Shown one piece after another: positions 1-6,316 of a DNA stretch of 32,194 nt. A program made the translations under genes and the position numbers. The stretch spans positions 1 through 32,194 of the forward strand of contig JAFTYU010000026.1 of assembly GCA_017461235.1 (NCBI GenBank), read 5' to 3'. Under the pieces are notes generated by a model, which worked only from the letters and a program-made list of their open reading frames with translations, ran no database searches and had not been told where the DNA came from. The stretch is from Clostridia bacterium. GTDB taxonomy: Bacteria; Bacillota; Clostridia; Oscillospirales; Acutalibacteraceae. Within the stretch, counting starts at the first letter, position 1; the number at the start of each line of letters is the position of its first letter.

Positions 1-77
1 ACAACTGCAAGTCTCGCCACTCGGACCAAATAAAGCAGATAGCCTATAGGCTGTCTGCGTTGTTTTTTTCTTTTGGT

Positions 78-159
78 GAGAGACTTGAACTCTCTCGCCG
101 AAGGCGAACACAATCGGGTGTTTGCGTAGCAAACTGTAGGGCGCAGCCCTACAAGTCTC
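78..159 (+). repeat. Hairpin core with T-arm inverted repeat (locus A)
   Basis: The outer inverted repeat is GAGACTTG (80-87) with CAAGTCTC (152-159); its right arm is the T-loop and T-stem of the repeated tRNA 3' end. Inside are three hairpins with three-base loops: CGCC-GAA-GGCG (96-106), TTTGC-GTA-GCAAA (121-133) and TAGGGC-GCA-GCCCTA (137-151). The TCGGGTG linker between the first two is shared with loci B and D. Paired stems inside a closing stem give a cloverleaf-like fold. No protein-coding sense was found. Confidence 0.75.
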
Positions 160-175
160 GCCACTCGGACCAAAT

Positions 176-213
176 AAAGCAGATAGCCTATAGGCTGTCT
201 GCTTTGTTTTTTT
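176..213 (+). terminator. Rho-independent terminator of the repeated tRNA 3' end
   Basis: A 13-bp stem (176-188 with 193-205, one G-U pair) is followed by a run of seven T. The first repeat carries the same hairpin at 32-61 with one stem mismatch at position 59. Confidence 0.8.
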
Positions 214-331
214 CTTTTGGTGAGAGACTTGAACTCTCTCGCCGAAGGCGAACACAATCAGAAAACAACTTATCCGACATTTTGCATTAAATTATTGTTT
301 ATCACTCACATCTAATTGTTAATAAATATCC

Positions 332-360
332 TTGAAAAGGGGTTTTTAAAGTGCTAAAAT
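332..360 (+). promoter_or_regulatory. Sigma-A promoter of the PII-like/antiporter operon
   Basis: TTGAAA (332-337), a 17-base spacer and TAAAAT (355-360) lie 43 bases before the start codon at 404. Confidence 0.75.
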
Positions 361-403
361 ACACTCGCAATGTTTGATAGATTTTGATTCAAGGAGAAGC
401 AAT

Positions 404-745
404 ATGAAACTTGTTACAATTATCCTTAACAAAACAGAATGTCTTGACGAAATTCTCGAAGAATTCGGAAACAACAATATTCCCGGTGCTACCATCATAG
501 ACAGTAAGGGAATGGTTCAGGAGCTTTATGATCACGACCACGAAGATATGTTTTTCCTTATGTCTTTAAGAAGCTTGCTGACACCCACACACAAAGAAAA
601 CAAAACAATAATTATGGTTGCAAAGGACGAAGATGTAAAAGTCATCTCCGCCATTGTGAACAAATCAACAGGCGGTCTCGACAAACCTGATACAGGCATA
701 CTTTTCACCATTCCGGTTGATTATGTGGAGGGTATAAAGCACTGA
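404..745 (+). CDS. PII-like signalling protein
   Basis: A 113-residue soluble protein opening MKLVTIILNKTECLDEIL, the beta-strand then helix pattern of the PII/GlnB-like ferredoxin fold, and ending in a strand (GILFTIPVDYVEGIKH). The canonical T-loop tyrosine region of GlnB is not obvious, so this looks like a PII-like rather than a classical nitrogen PII protein. ATG 404 was chosen over an upstream TTG (374) because AAGGAG (391-396) sits seven bases before it. Its stop overlaps the antiporter start by one base (TGATG at 743-747), so the two are translationally coupled. Inference: it senses a small molecule and controls the antiporter. The fold assignment rests on sequence pattern only. Confidence 0.7.
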   Translation: MKLVTIILNKTECLDEILEEFGNNNIPGATIIDSKGMVQELYDHDHEDMFFLMSLRSLLTPTHKENKTIIMVAKDEDVKVISAIVNKSTGGLDKPDTGILFTIPVDYVEGIKH

Positions 746-1926
746 TGTTTGACAATATATCCCTTAACACATTTATAAGCCTTGGCGTTATGATTTTTGC
801 AGGTATGGCTTTAGGCAGACTTGTTAAATTAATTAAACTGCCAAACGTTACAGGCTATTTATTAGCAGGTCTTTTATTGGGTCCAAGCGTTTTAGGCCTT
901 GTAAGTGAAGATTTTTTATCTTCCGCCTCGGTTATATCAGACGCGGCACTTGGTTTCATTGCATTTTCAATCGGCAATGAGTTTAAAATTTCATACTTCA
1001 AGCGTGTAGGTGCGACTCCAATAATCATCGCGATTTTCGAGTCATTTTTTGCAGTTGTTTTTGTAACTGTTGCACTTATGCTTGCAGGATGCGACAAAAC
1101 CTTTTCGCTTGTTCTGGGTTCCATCGCGGCGGCTACTGCACCGGCGGCAACTATAATGGTTATAAAACAGTATAAAGCCCGCGGTCCTGTTACGGAAACT
1201 CTTTTATCCGTGGTTGCTATCGATGATGCTACCGCCCTTATTATGTACTCAATATCAATTGCCATTGCAACGGCAATTTCAGGAGCAGGCGCAAAAACAT
1301 CTGAGCTCATCTTAAAACCTGTTATAGAAATCGGCGGCGCCCTTCTTGCAGGTGCAATTCTCGGTTTCATTTTCCTGCTGCCGTTGAAATTCTTTAAAAA
1401 AGACGGTAACAGACTCTGCATAGTAATTGGTTTTATCTTTGTAGGTCTCGGTCTTTCTGAGCTTTGCGGTTTTTCATCCCTTCTTTTGTGTATGGCAATG
1501 GGTGCAATAGTTGCAAACTTCTCCCACGATGTTAACCACATCATGAAGCTTTCCGACAGAATCACACCGCCCATATTTATGCTATTCTTTGTGGCATCGG
1601 GCGCGGAACTGAAGCTATCCGTTTTACCTGCAGTAGGCGTTGCAGGTATAATTTACATAATCGTCAGAGTTATCGGTAAAATGTTCGGTGCATCGTTCGG
1701 TGCAATTGTTTGCAAGGCAGAAAAAAATATCCGCAAATATTTAGGACCTGCCCTTATCCCGCAGGCAGGTGTTGCCATTGGTCTTTCGCTTGCGGCATCA
1801 TCCGCTTTCCCCCAATTCGGCACACAGATACGCACGGTTATCCTTTGCGGTACATTGATTTATGAACTCATCGGTCCCGTTGTTTCCAAAACCTGCCTGA
1901 AAAAAGCAGGAGAAATCAAAGAATAA
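745..1926 (+). CDS. CPA2-family cation:proton antiporter
   Basis: A 393-residue polytopic membrane protein with about 12 hydrophobic segments. The N-terminus has the family hallmark LPNVTGYLLAGLLLGPSVLG (residues 32-51). The ion-binding pair Asp160-Asp161 in SVVAIDDATAL is the double-Asp motif of electrogenic Na+/H+ antiporters such as NapA. No C-terminal TrkA-N (KTN) or TrkA-C domain follows, so any ligand control must come from a separate protein; the coupled PII-like gene is the obvious candidate. It is expected to exchange Na+ or K+ for H+ at the cytoplasmic membrane. Ion specificity cannot be read from the sequence. A bidirectional terminator follows. Confidence 0.85.
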   Translation: MFDNISLNTFISLGVMIFAGMALGRLVKLIKLPNVTGYLLAGLLLGPSVLGLVSEDFLSSASVISDAALGFIAFSIGNEFKISYFKRVGATPIIIAIFESFFAVVFVTVALMLAGCDKTFSLVLGSIAAATAPAATIMVIKQYKARGPVTETLLSVVAIDDATALIMYSISIAIATAISGAGAKTSELILKPVIEIGGALLAGAILGFIFLLPLKFFKKDGNRLCIVIGFIFVGLGLSELCGFSSLLLCMAMGAIVANFSHDVNHIMKLSDRITPPIFMLFFVASGAELKLSVLPAVGVAGIIYIIVRVIGKMFGASFGAIVCKAEKNIRKYLGPALIPQAGVAIGLSLAASSAFPQFGTQIRTVILCGTLIYELIGPVVSKTCLKKAGEIKE

Positions 1927-1931
1927 AAGTT

Positions 1932-1970
1932 CAATCCCCCATCGGATACCGATGAGGGATTGTTGTTTTT
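1932..1970. terminator. Bidirectional terminator between antiporter and phosphatase-like gene
   Basis: A 14-bp stem with one mismatch (1932-1945 with 1949-1962) and loop ATA, followed on + by TGTTTTT. It serves two convergent genes, whose stops flank it at 1926 and 1969. Confidence 0.8.
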
Positions 1971-2778
1971 ATTCTGCCTTTTTTATTCCGTAGAAGTGGA
2001 TAACATTCATATCCTCTTCCATATCAAGTCCGTGACCGCCGCAGTCCCCGTCAATTTCGTGACATCCGTGGTCCGGCATAAATCCGTACAGAACATTGTG
2101 CTTTTTCCACTTATTATTTATGGTATCAACCATACGGCAATAAAACTCAAGGTTATCGTAGAGAGCCTGCAAGGACACATCTGCCTCAGGCCCGTTCTTA
2201 TGCATAGTGCCGTCATAATTACCGTTATATATAACCATAAGGTCATATTCATCTTTGTCGATAAGCTCCATAGCCTTTTCGTTTACTTCTTCATGGGTAT
2301 CATATATATAATAATCCATTTCTCTTTCAAGGAAAATCATAGAAATACTGTCACGGGAAGTCGAAACTATAGCACATTTTTTGCCTTCCTTAATAAAGCA
2401 GTCAAAAATTGTTTCCGTAGTAAGTACAGGCTTTTCGTATCTTTTTATGCCGTGAACATCGGGCATAACACCTGTGTACATTGAAGCAAAGCACACGGGT
2501 GTAACGCTTGGCATAACTGAAAGCATAGGAAGTGCTAAATCGGAACGTAATGCGGCGTCAATGAATTTATCCGTATATTTCTGATAAAGCCACAAAGCAA
2601 CTGCATCGGGATTATAGAGTATAGCTCTGTCGCATTTTTCTGCACCGAGTTTTTTCTCCGCAAGGGCAGTTAAAAAGGGATTTGCGTTTTCTGAATTTTT
2701 TGATTTTTGCAAACCCATTAACTCCAACGCTGTGTTTTTTACGGATGATATACAAATTGAATTATAAAGCTCTGACAT
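1969..2778 (-). CDS. Alkaline phosphatase superfamily (nucleotide pyrophosphatase/phosphodiesterase-like) protein
   Basis: A 269-residue protein with the metal-ligand set of type I phosphodiesterases/nucleotide pyrophosphatases. Asp58 (NPDAV), nucleophile Thr93 in SVTPVCFASMYTG followed by the family-typical MPDVHGI, Asp189 and His193 (YDGTMHKNG), Asp236-His237 (MPDHGCHE) and His249 (GGHG) are all in order. It should hydrolyse a phosphomonoester or phosphodiester with two zinc ions. No signal peptide or membrane segment is present, so it is probably cytoplasmic. AGGTGA precedes ATG 2778 by seven bases. It is shorter than the 400-residue secreted family members. The substrate is unknown. Confidence 0.8.
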   Translation of the reverse strand: MSELYNSICISSVKNTALELMGLQKSKNSENANPFLTALAEKKLGAEKCDRAILYNPDAVALWLYQKYTDKFIDAALRSDLALPMLSVMPSVTPVCFASMYTGVMPDVHGIKRYEKPVLTTETIFDCFIKEGKKCAIVSTSRDSISMIFLEREMDYYIYDTHEEVNEKAMELIDKDEYDLMVIYNGNYDGTMHKNGPEADVSLQALYDNLEFYCRMVDTINNKWKKHNVLYGFMPDHGCHEIDGDCGGHGLDMEEDMNVIHFYGIKKAE

Positions 2779-2804
2779 ATTAAATCACCTATATATTTTG
2801 TTTA

Positions 2805-2875
2805 CGCACCGAAGGTATATCGCGCCATTAAGAATATCGCAAATCCTACCAGGATTTATATCGCGGTGATGCTTA
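2805..2875. repeat. 71-bp direct repeat, copy 1: part of the ATATCGC hairpin array
   Basis: This matches 3351-3421 at 70 of 71 positions (A at 2833 versus C at 3379). It holds three ATATCGC linkers (2817-2823, 2834-2840, 2858-2864) separating ACC-GAA-GGT, a weak ten-base spacer and the 7-bp hairpin AAATCCT-ACC-AGGATTT. It lies just downstream of the four-helix-bundle gene. The final GGTGATGCT arm has no pairing partner here, unlike in copy 2. Confidence 0.9.
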
Positions 2876-2879
2876 ATGT

Positions 2880-3221
2880 TTAACTCTTTTTTGCTGTTGT
2901 TATTGATGCTATTAATTTTCTTCGTATAGTCCCACATTTATCCCTATAAACCCTATAGGTCATATCGTCAATTGCTGTTATTTTATTTAAAACTTCCAAC
3001 CAATATTCTGTTTCGTAACATTCTTTAAGTGCAATTTCCATTTTATTTATAAAATCAGCTTTACTCTGAGCATATTTTGCTTCGTGAGCATTGGCACCTA
3101 TTGATGAACACGACCGCAATAATTGATTAGTGAAAACAGAACGCCCTTTGATAGCATCACATATTCCAGTCAGTTCTACAACAAGTTCAACCGCCAGTTC
3201 TTTAATTGTTGCATTTTGCAT
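2880..3221 (-). CDS. S23-type four-helix-bundle protein
   Basis: A 113-residue, almost entirely helical, basic-ended protein. It matches the four-helix-bundle family first found inside 23S rRNA intervening sequences (S23/IVP, related to Avd of diversity-generating retroelements). Signature segments are VVELTGICDAIKG, the strongly conserved LLRSCSSIGANAHEAKYAQS and FINKMEIALKECYETEYWLEVL. AAGGA precedes ATG 3221 by about six bases. The gene is not within rRNA. It is bracketed by 71-bp direct repeats (2805-2875 and 3351-3421) and preceded by a tiled hairpin array, so gene plus arrays look like a mobile or recently duplicated module. The biochemical function of free-standing family members is unknown; nucleic-acid binding is plausible. 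Confidence 0.85.
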   Translation of the reverse strand: MQNATIKELAVELVVELTGICDAIKGRSVFTNQLLRSCSSIGANAHEAKYAQSKADFINKMEIALKECYETEYWLEVLNKITAIDDMTYRVYRDKCGTIRRKLIASITTAKKS

Positions 3222-3234
3222 AATATTCCTTTCT

Positions 3235-3431
3235 GCGATATATTCGTCTTGTGCCGAATGCGATATATCTTATCTTGCGTTAAGATGCGATATAGTGAAA
3301 CTCGGTTTCACTGCGATATGATATAAATCCCATGCGCGCGCAGCGCATATCGCACCGAAGGTATATCGCGCCATTAAGCATATCGCAAATCCTACCAGGA
3401 TTTATATCGCGGTGATGCTTACAGCATCACC
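3235..3431. repeat. Tiled hairpin array with GCGATAT/ATATCGC 7-mer linkers
   Basis: Four GCGATAT linkers (3235, 3260, 3287, 3313) are followed by four reverse-complement ATATCGC linkers (3347, 3363, 3380, 3404). Except near the centre, palindromes fill the space between them with no spare bases: ATTCG/CGAAT, ATCTTA/TAAGAT, AGTGAAAC/GTTTCACT, ATGCGC/GCGCAT, ACC/GGT, AAATCCT/AGGATTT and GGTGATGCT/AGCATCACC. The slot at 3370-3379 is nearly unpaired. The last hairpin (3411-3431) runs into the 3' end of ddh, with that gene's stop in its loop. The array lies between ddh and the four-helix-bundle gene and would be transcribed in both, if they are cotranscribed. Confidence 0.85.
3351..3421. repeat. 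71-bp direct repeat, copy 2
   Basis: This is the right-hand partner of 2805-2875 (70/71 identical), 546 bases away start to start. The copies enclose the S23-type gene and the left half of the array. It ends exactly at the ddh stop codon (TTA on +, 3419-3421). Confidence 0.9.
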
Positions 3432-4399
3432 CTACGTAGTTCTTCTCCGCTTTTATCAGAAAGGTAAGCGGGAGCAATATCAAAAACAGTTTTACAACCG
3501 CTCAAACCTTCTTTATTAAGGCGATATGCCGCTCTTGCGTATGCAACGATTACACTGGCGGTAAATTCGGGGTTGGAATCAAGTTTAAGACTGTATTCTA
3601 TAACATTGTTGTGTTCAAGATTCCTTCCTGTTTTTCCTGTTCTTATAACGAAACCGCCGTGTGGAATACCCTTATGGTCACGGTCAAGCTCTTCCTGAGA
3701 AATAAAATGAACAGTTGTATCGTATTCATCGAAATAGTTTTTCATTGTAACTATATCATTTTCGATTCGTTTAAGGTCTGCCCCGTCTTCGGCAACAACA
3801 AAACATTCACGTGTATGCTTCTGCCTTGTGGTGAGCTCGGGTTGTGAACCGCTACGTACTGCATCAAGAGCCGCATCGACGGGGATAGTATATTGTCTTG
3901 CATCGATTACACCTTCAACACGTCTGATAGCATCGGAATGCCCCTGGCTTACGCCCTTACCCCAGAAGGTGTAGTCTGCGCCGTCCTTAAGAATACAGCT
4001 TCCGTAAAGTCTGTTAAGGGAGAACATACCCGGATCCCAACCTACAGAAATAATACCAATTTTTCCGCTTTCCTTCGCCGCCGCATCAACATTTGCAAAA
4101 TGCTCGGGAATTTTCTTATGTGTATCAAAGCTGTCAACAACATTGAAATGCTTTGCCATTGCAGGGGTCTGCTCGGGTAAATCCGTAGCACTGCCACCGC
4201 ACATAATAAGCACATCCACATCATCTTTGTGATTTAAAATATCATCTGTTTTGTAAACAGGTGCACCTGAAATTGTTTTAACAGTGGCGGGGTCACGCCT
4301 TGTAAACACACAGGACACTACCATATCATCATTTTGTTTCACGGCACATTCAACACCTTTGGCAATATTACCGTAGCCGTAAAGTCCAATTTTAATCAT
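3419..4399 (-). CDS. ddh: meso-Diaminopimelate D-dehydrogenase
   Basis: A 326-residue protein, the usual family length. It catalyses NADPH-dependent reductive amination of tetrahydrodipicolinate to meso-diaminopimelate, one step to lysine and the peptidoglycan cross-link residue. The N-terminal Rossmann motif is IGLYGYGNIAKG (residues 4-15). SVGWDPGMFSLNRLY, WGKGVSQGHSDAIRRV and the substrate region HGGFVIRTGKTG are characteristic of Ddh. ATG 4399 was preferred to GTG 4408 because GGAG lies eight bases upstream and the product then starts MIKIGLYGYG. A consensus-like promoter lies upstream. Its stop codon lies in the loop of the adjacent array's last hairpin. Confidence 0.95.
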   Translation of the reverse strand: MIKIGLYGYGNIAKGVECAVKQNDDMVVSCVFTRRDPATVKTISGAPVYKTDDILNHKDDVDVLIMCGGSATDLPEQTPAMAKHFNVVDSFDTHKKIPEHFANVDAAAKESGKIGIISVGWDPGMFSLNRLYGSCILKDGADYTFWGKGVSQGHSDAIRRVEGVIDARQYTIPVDAALDAVRSGSQPELTTRQKHTRECFVVAEDGADLKRIENDIVTMKNYFDEYDTTVHFISQEELDRDHKGIPHGGFVIRTGKTGRNLEHNNVIEYSLKLDSNPEFTASVIVAYARAAYRLNKEGLSGCKTVFDIAPAYLSDKSGEELRRVML

Positions 4400-4432
4400 A
4401 TACATCACTCCATTGGGAAAAATACGATAAAT

Positions 4433-4461
4433 ATTTTATTACTATGATTTTTTGCAGTCAA
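4433..4461 (-). promoter_or_regulatory. Sigma-A promoter of ddh
   Basis: On the minus strand TTGACT (4461-4456), a 17-base spacer and TAAAAT (4438-4433) lie 33 bases before the ATG at 4399. Confidence 0.75.
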
Positions 4462-4494
4462 GATTTTTTTATTAAATTTCAGGATTTTTTTAAT

Positions 4495-4569
4495 GCGTTA
4501 TACGCAAATCATGCAGATTTATCTGCAATTCATGAGTTCAAAACTCAAATCATGCCAAAGGCAAATCAT
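4495..4569. repeat. Tiled hairpin array with AAATCAT 7-mer linkers
   Basis: Four perfect hairpins are separated by 7-base linkers with no spare bases: GCGT-TAT-ACGC (4495-4505), GCAGAT-TT-ATCTGC (4513-4526), GAGTT-CAA-AACTC (4534-4546) and GCC-AAA-GGC (4554-4562). The linkers are AAATCAT at 4506, AATTCAT at 4527, AAATCAT at 4547 and AAATCAT at 4563. The design is that of the GCGATAT array with a different linker. It directly follows rlmCD, whose TGA stop lies inside the last linker, and it may act as a 3'-end structure. Confidence 0.85.
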
Positions 4570-5726
4570 TTTTGAAGCAACACTACCGTCTCAACATGGT
4601 TAGTATAAGGGAACATATCAACAGGCTGTATTTTCTTTACCTTATAGCCGTTTTTAGTCAAGAAATATAAATCTCTCTGTTGTGTTTCGGGGTTGCAGGA
4701 GATATACACTATTTTTTCGGGAGCAAGTGAGATGGCACAGGATAAAAACTTTTTATCACTACCTGCTCTGGGTGGGTCCATAAAAAGAACGTCGCATTTT
4801 TCGCCCTGTTCTTTCATTGAAACCATAAATTCACCTGCATCGGCACAATAAAATTTAATATTGTCAATATCATTTATTTTAGCATTGACCTTTGCGTCCC
4901 TTACTGCATCGGCATTCACTTCAACGCCGATCACTTCACCGGCAGCTTCTGACGCAACAATACCTATTGTACCGATTCCGCAATAGGCATCAATAACCCT
5001 TTCCTTACCCGTAAGACCTGCGAACTCCACCGCTTTTCCGTATAGCACTTCGGTCTGCACAGGATTTATCTGATAAAATGATTTAGGAGAAATTCTGAAA
5101 CGGCAACCGCAGAGTATATCTTCGATATACCCTTTACCGAAAAGAACCATTTCCTTATCTCCGAGTACCATGCTTGTAAATTTATTATTTATATTCTGTA
5201 CTATGGTAGTTATATCGGGATGAAGCTTAAGAAGCTCCTTAACAAACGCATTTTTTGATGGAAAAACCGATGTACCCGTAACAAGCACAACCATAATTTC
5301 GTTAGTTGTAAAACCCCGTTTTACAAGCACGTGACGCAGAAATCCCCTTGAATTTTTCTCATCGTAAACAGTAAGTTTAAAACTTTTCACTAGTTTTCTT
5401 ATGGTTAAAATAATTTCGTCTGCTTTTTTATCCTCAATAAGGCAGGAATCCGTCTTAACAATATTATGGGTACTGGATTGATAGACACCCGAGATTATCT
5501 CGCCGCCTCTTGTTCTTCCGAAAGCCGCCTGAACCTTATTGCGGTAATGAAAAGGCTCTTTCATACCTATTATGGGCGAAACCTTGTGAAATCCTGACAA
5601 AAGCTTAGAAGCTTTAGCTTGTTTGAAGCGCAGTTGTTCTTCATAGGTCATATTCATAAGTTGACAACCGCCGCATTTTCTTGAAACAGGACAAATCCGA
5701 GTATTATTTTTATCTTTTTGTACCAT
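4566..5726 (-). CDS. rlmD: 23S rRNA (uracil-C5)-methyltransferase, RumA/RlmD family
   Basis: A 386-residue SAM-dependent RNA m5U methyltransferase, lacking the N-terminal TRAM domain of longer family members. Iron-sulfur ligands are Cys12, Cys18 and Cys21 (CPVSRKCGGC) and probably Cys95. The SAM site is VIDAYCGIGTIGI, with MDPPRAG as the DPPR motif. Catalytic nucleophile Cys344 lies in YISCNPETQQRDL and the base is Glu379 in HVETVVLLQ. In Firmicutes this family (RlmCD) can modify two uridines (U747 and U1939, E. coli numbering), so the symbol is approximate. ATG 5726 was chosen over 5759 because AAGGAA sits seven bases upstream, inside the end of gtrA; the genes are one base apart. Confidence 0.9.
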   Translation of the reverse strand: MVQKDKNNTRICPVSRKCGGCQLMNMTYEEQLRFKQAKASKLLSGFHKVSPIIGMKEPFHYRNKVQAAFGRTRGGEIISGVYQSSTHNIVKTDSCLIEDKKADEIILTIRKLVKSFKLTVYDEKNSRGFLRHVLVKRGFTTNEIMVVLVTGTSVFPSKNAFVKELLKLHPDITTIVQNINNKFTSMVLGDKEMVLFGKGYIEDILCGCRFRISPKSFYQINPVQTEVLYGKAVEFAGLTGKERVIDAYCGIGTIGIVASEAAGEVIGVEVNADAVRDAKVNAKINDIDNIKFYCADAGEFMVSMKEQGEKCDVLFMDPPRAGSDKKFLSCAISLAPEKIVYISCNPETQQRDLYFLTKNGYKVKKIQPVDMFPYTNHVETVVLLQK

Positions 5727-5727
5727 T

Positions 5728-6219
5728 TTAGTTTCCTTTTTTATTTTTTTCGGTATCATTTGTGTTCATACTGTTTCTGTAAACCACAAAACGGCAGTAT
5801 AAATATTCCGATATCATATTAATCGCCATAGTCACACCAAGAACAATATATTCACCGAAATCCCACGGGATTTTTGGTGTTATAATCTCGCCCAAAATTG
5901 TTGAAACGGGTGTAAACACACAATAAAAACCGAAAACTTTAAGCATTGCTATGGGTATATTGGTTGCAGATTTAAATGTAAATTTACGATTTACGGTAAA
6001 GTTCCAGAGAATGGACAAAATCAAAGCAACAAGATAATATGCACCATACTCACTTTCAAAAAACCATTTGGTAAAAGCGTTATTACCCTGAATATCCGGC
6101 ATAAGCTCATTCAGAAGAGTAAAACTCACAACCTGTATTAAACCTGCCGATACAGAAAACAATGCAAATTTGACTACCTGTAAAATATTATCCTTTTTGC
6201 TCAATTTATTATCTGCCAT
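5728..6219 (-). CDS. GtrA-family membrane protein
   Basis: A 163-residue protein with four hydrophobic segments in the GtrA/DPMS pattern: FALFSVSAGLIQVVSFTLL, YYLVALILSILWNFTVNRKFTF (the conserved N-R-K-F-x-F motif), VFGFYCVFTPVSTILG and IVLGVTMAINMISEYLYCRFVVY. The family is thought to move polyprenyl-linked sugars across the membrane for cell-surface polysaccharide assembly. ATG 6219, with GGGGTG six bases upstream, is preferred to the 6249 start, which lacks a ribosome binding site. It is the first gene of a two-gene unit with the rRNA methyltransferase, a pairing with no clear functional logic. Confidence 0.85.
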   Translation of the reverse strand: MADNKLSKKDNILQVVKFALFSVSAGLIQVVSFTLLNELMPDIQGNNAFTKWFFESEYGAYYLVALILSILWNFTVNRKFTFKSATNIPIAMLKVFGFYCVFTPVSTILGEIITPKIPWDFGEYIVLGVTMAINMISEYLYCRFVVYRNSMNTNDTEKNKKGN

Positions 6220-6251
6220 AAAAACACCCCATAATTTCATATAGTACAAAA

Positions 6252-6260
6252 ATTATATCA
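6252..6260 (-). promoter_or_regulatory. Extended -10 promoter of gtrA-rlmCD
   Basis: TGATATAAT on the minus strand (6260-6252) is a consensus extended -10 element 33 bases before the ATG at 6219. The expected -35 position is only T-rich. Confidence 0.45.
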
Positions 6261-6268
6261 CACACACA

Positions 6269-6310
6269 TAAAAAAATAAAGCGTTGCAGATAAATTACCT
6301 GCAACGCTTT
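6269..6310 (-). terminator. Terminator of the sigma factor/beta-propeller operon
   Basis: A 12-bp stem (6278-6289 with 6299-6310) is followed on the minus strand by TATTTTTTT. It lies seven bases past the stop at 6317. Confidence 0.85.
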
Positions 6311-6316
6311 TTACAT

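Larger units (their letters stand above)
8..259 (+). repeat. Tandem 144-bp repeat of tRNA 3' end + terminator + hairpin core (locus A)
   Basis: Positions 8-115 recur at 152-259 with one difference in 108 bases (59 versus 203), a period of 144. Each copy begins with a tRNA 3' end: T-loop half, T-stem strand, acceptor strand and CCA, at 8-28 and 152-172. A rho-independent terminator follows, then an inverted T-arm and the start of a hairpin core. Only the first copy has the whole core (to 151); the second stops at 259 after the first hairpin. No complete tRNA is present, so the parent tRNA presumably lies left of position 1 on the same strand; its acceptor would begin CCGAGTG. Sequence before position 8 does not match the core, so the left boundary is unclear. 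Confidence 0.85.

Noticed and set aside
60-290. Open frame of 76 codons across the left repeat
   Set aside because: It simply translates the tandem tRNA-3'-end/terminator repeat (the same peptide block appears twice), has no ribosome binding site and crosses two terminators.
855-1574. Long minus-strand frame of 239 codons inside the antiporter gene
   Set aside because: It is an antisense shadow of a strongly supported membrane protein gene and lacks family features.
3235-3431. CRISPR-like array
   Set aside because: The constant unit is only 7 bases, flips orientation midway, and the intervening pieces are palindromes of variable length rather than unrelated spacers. No cas genes are near.
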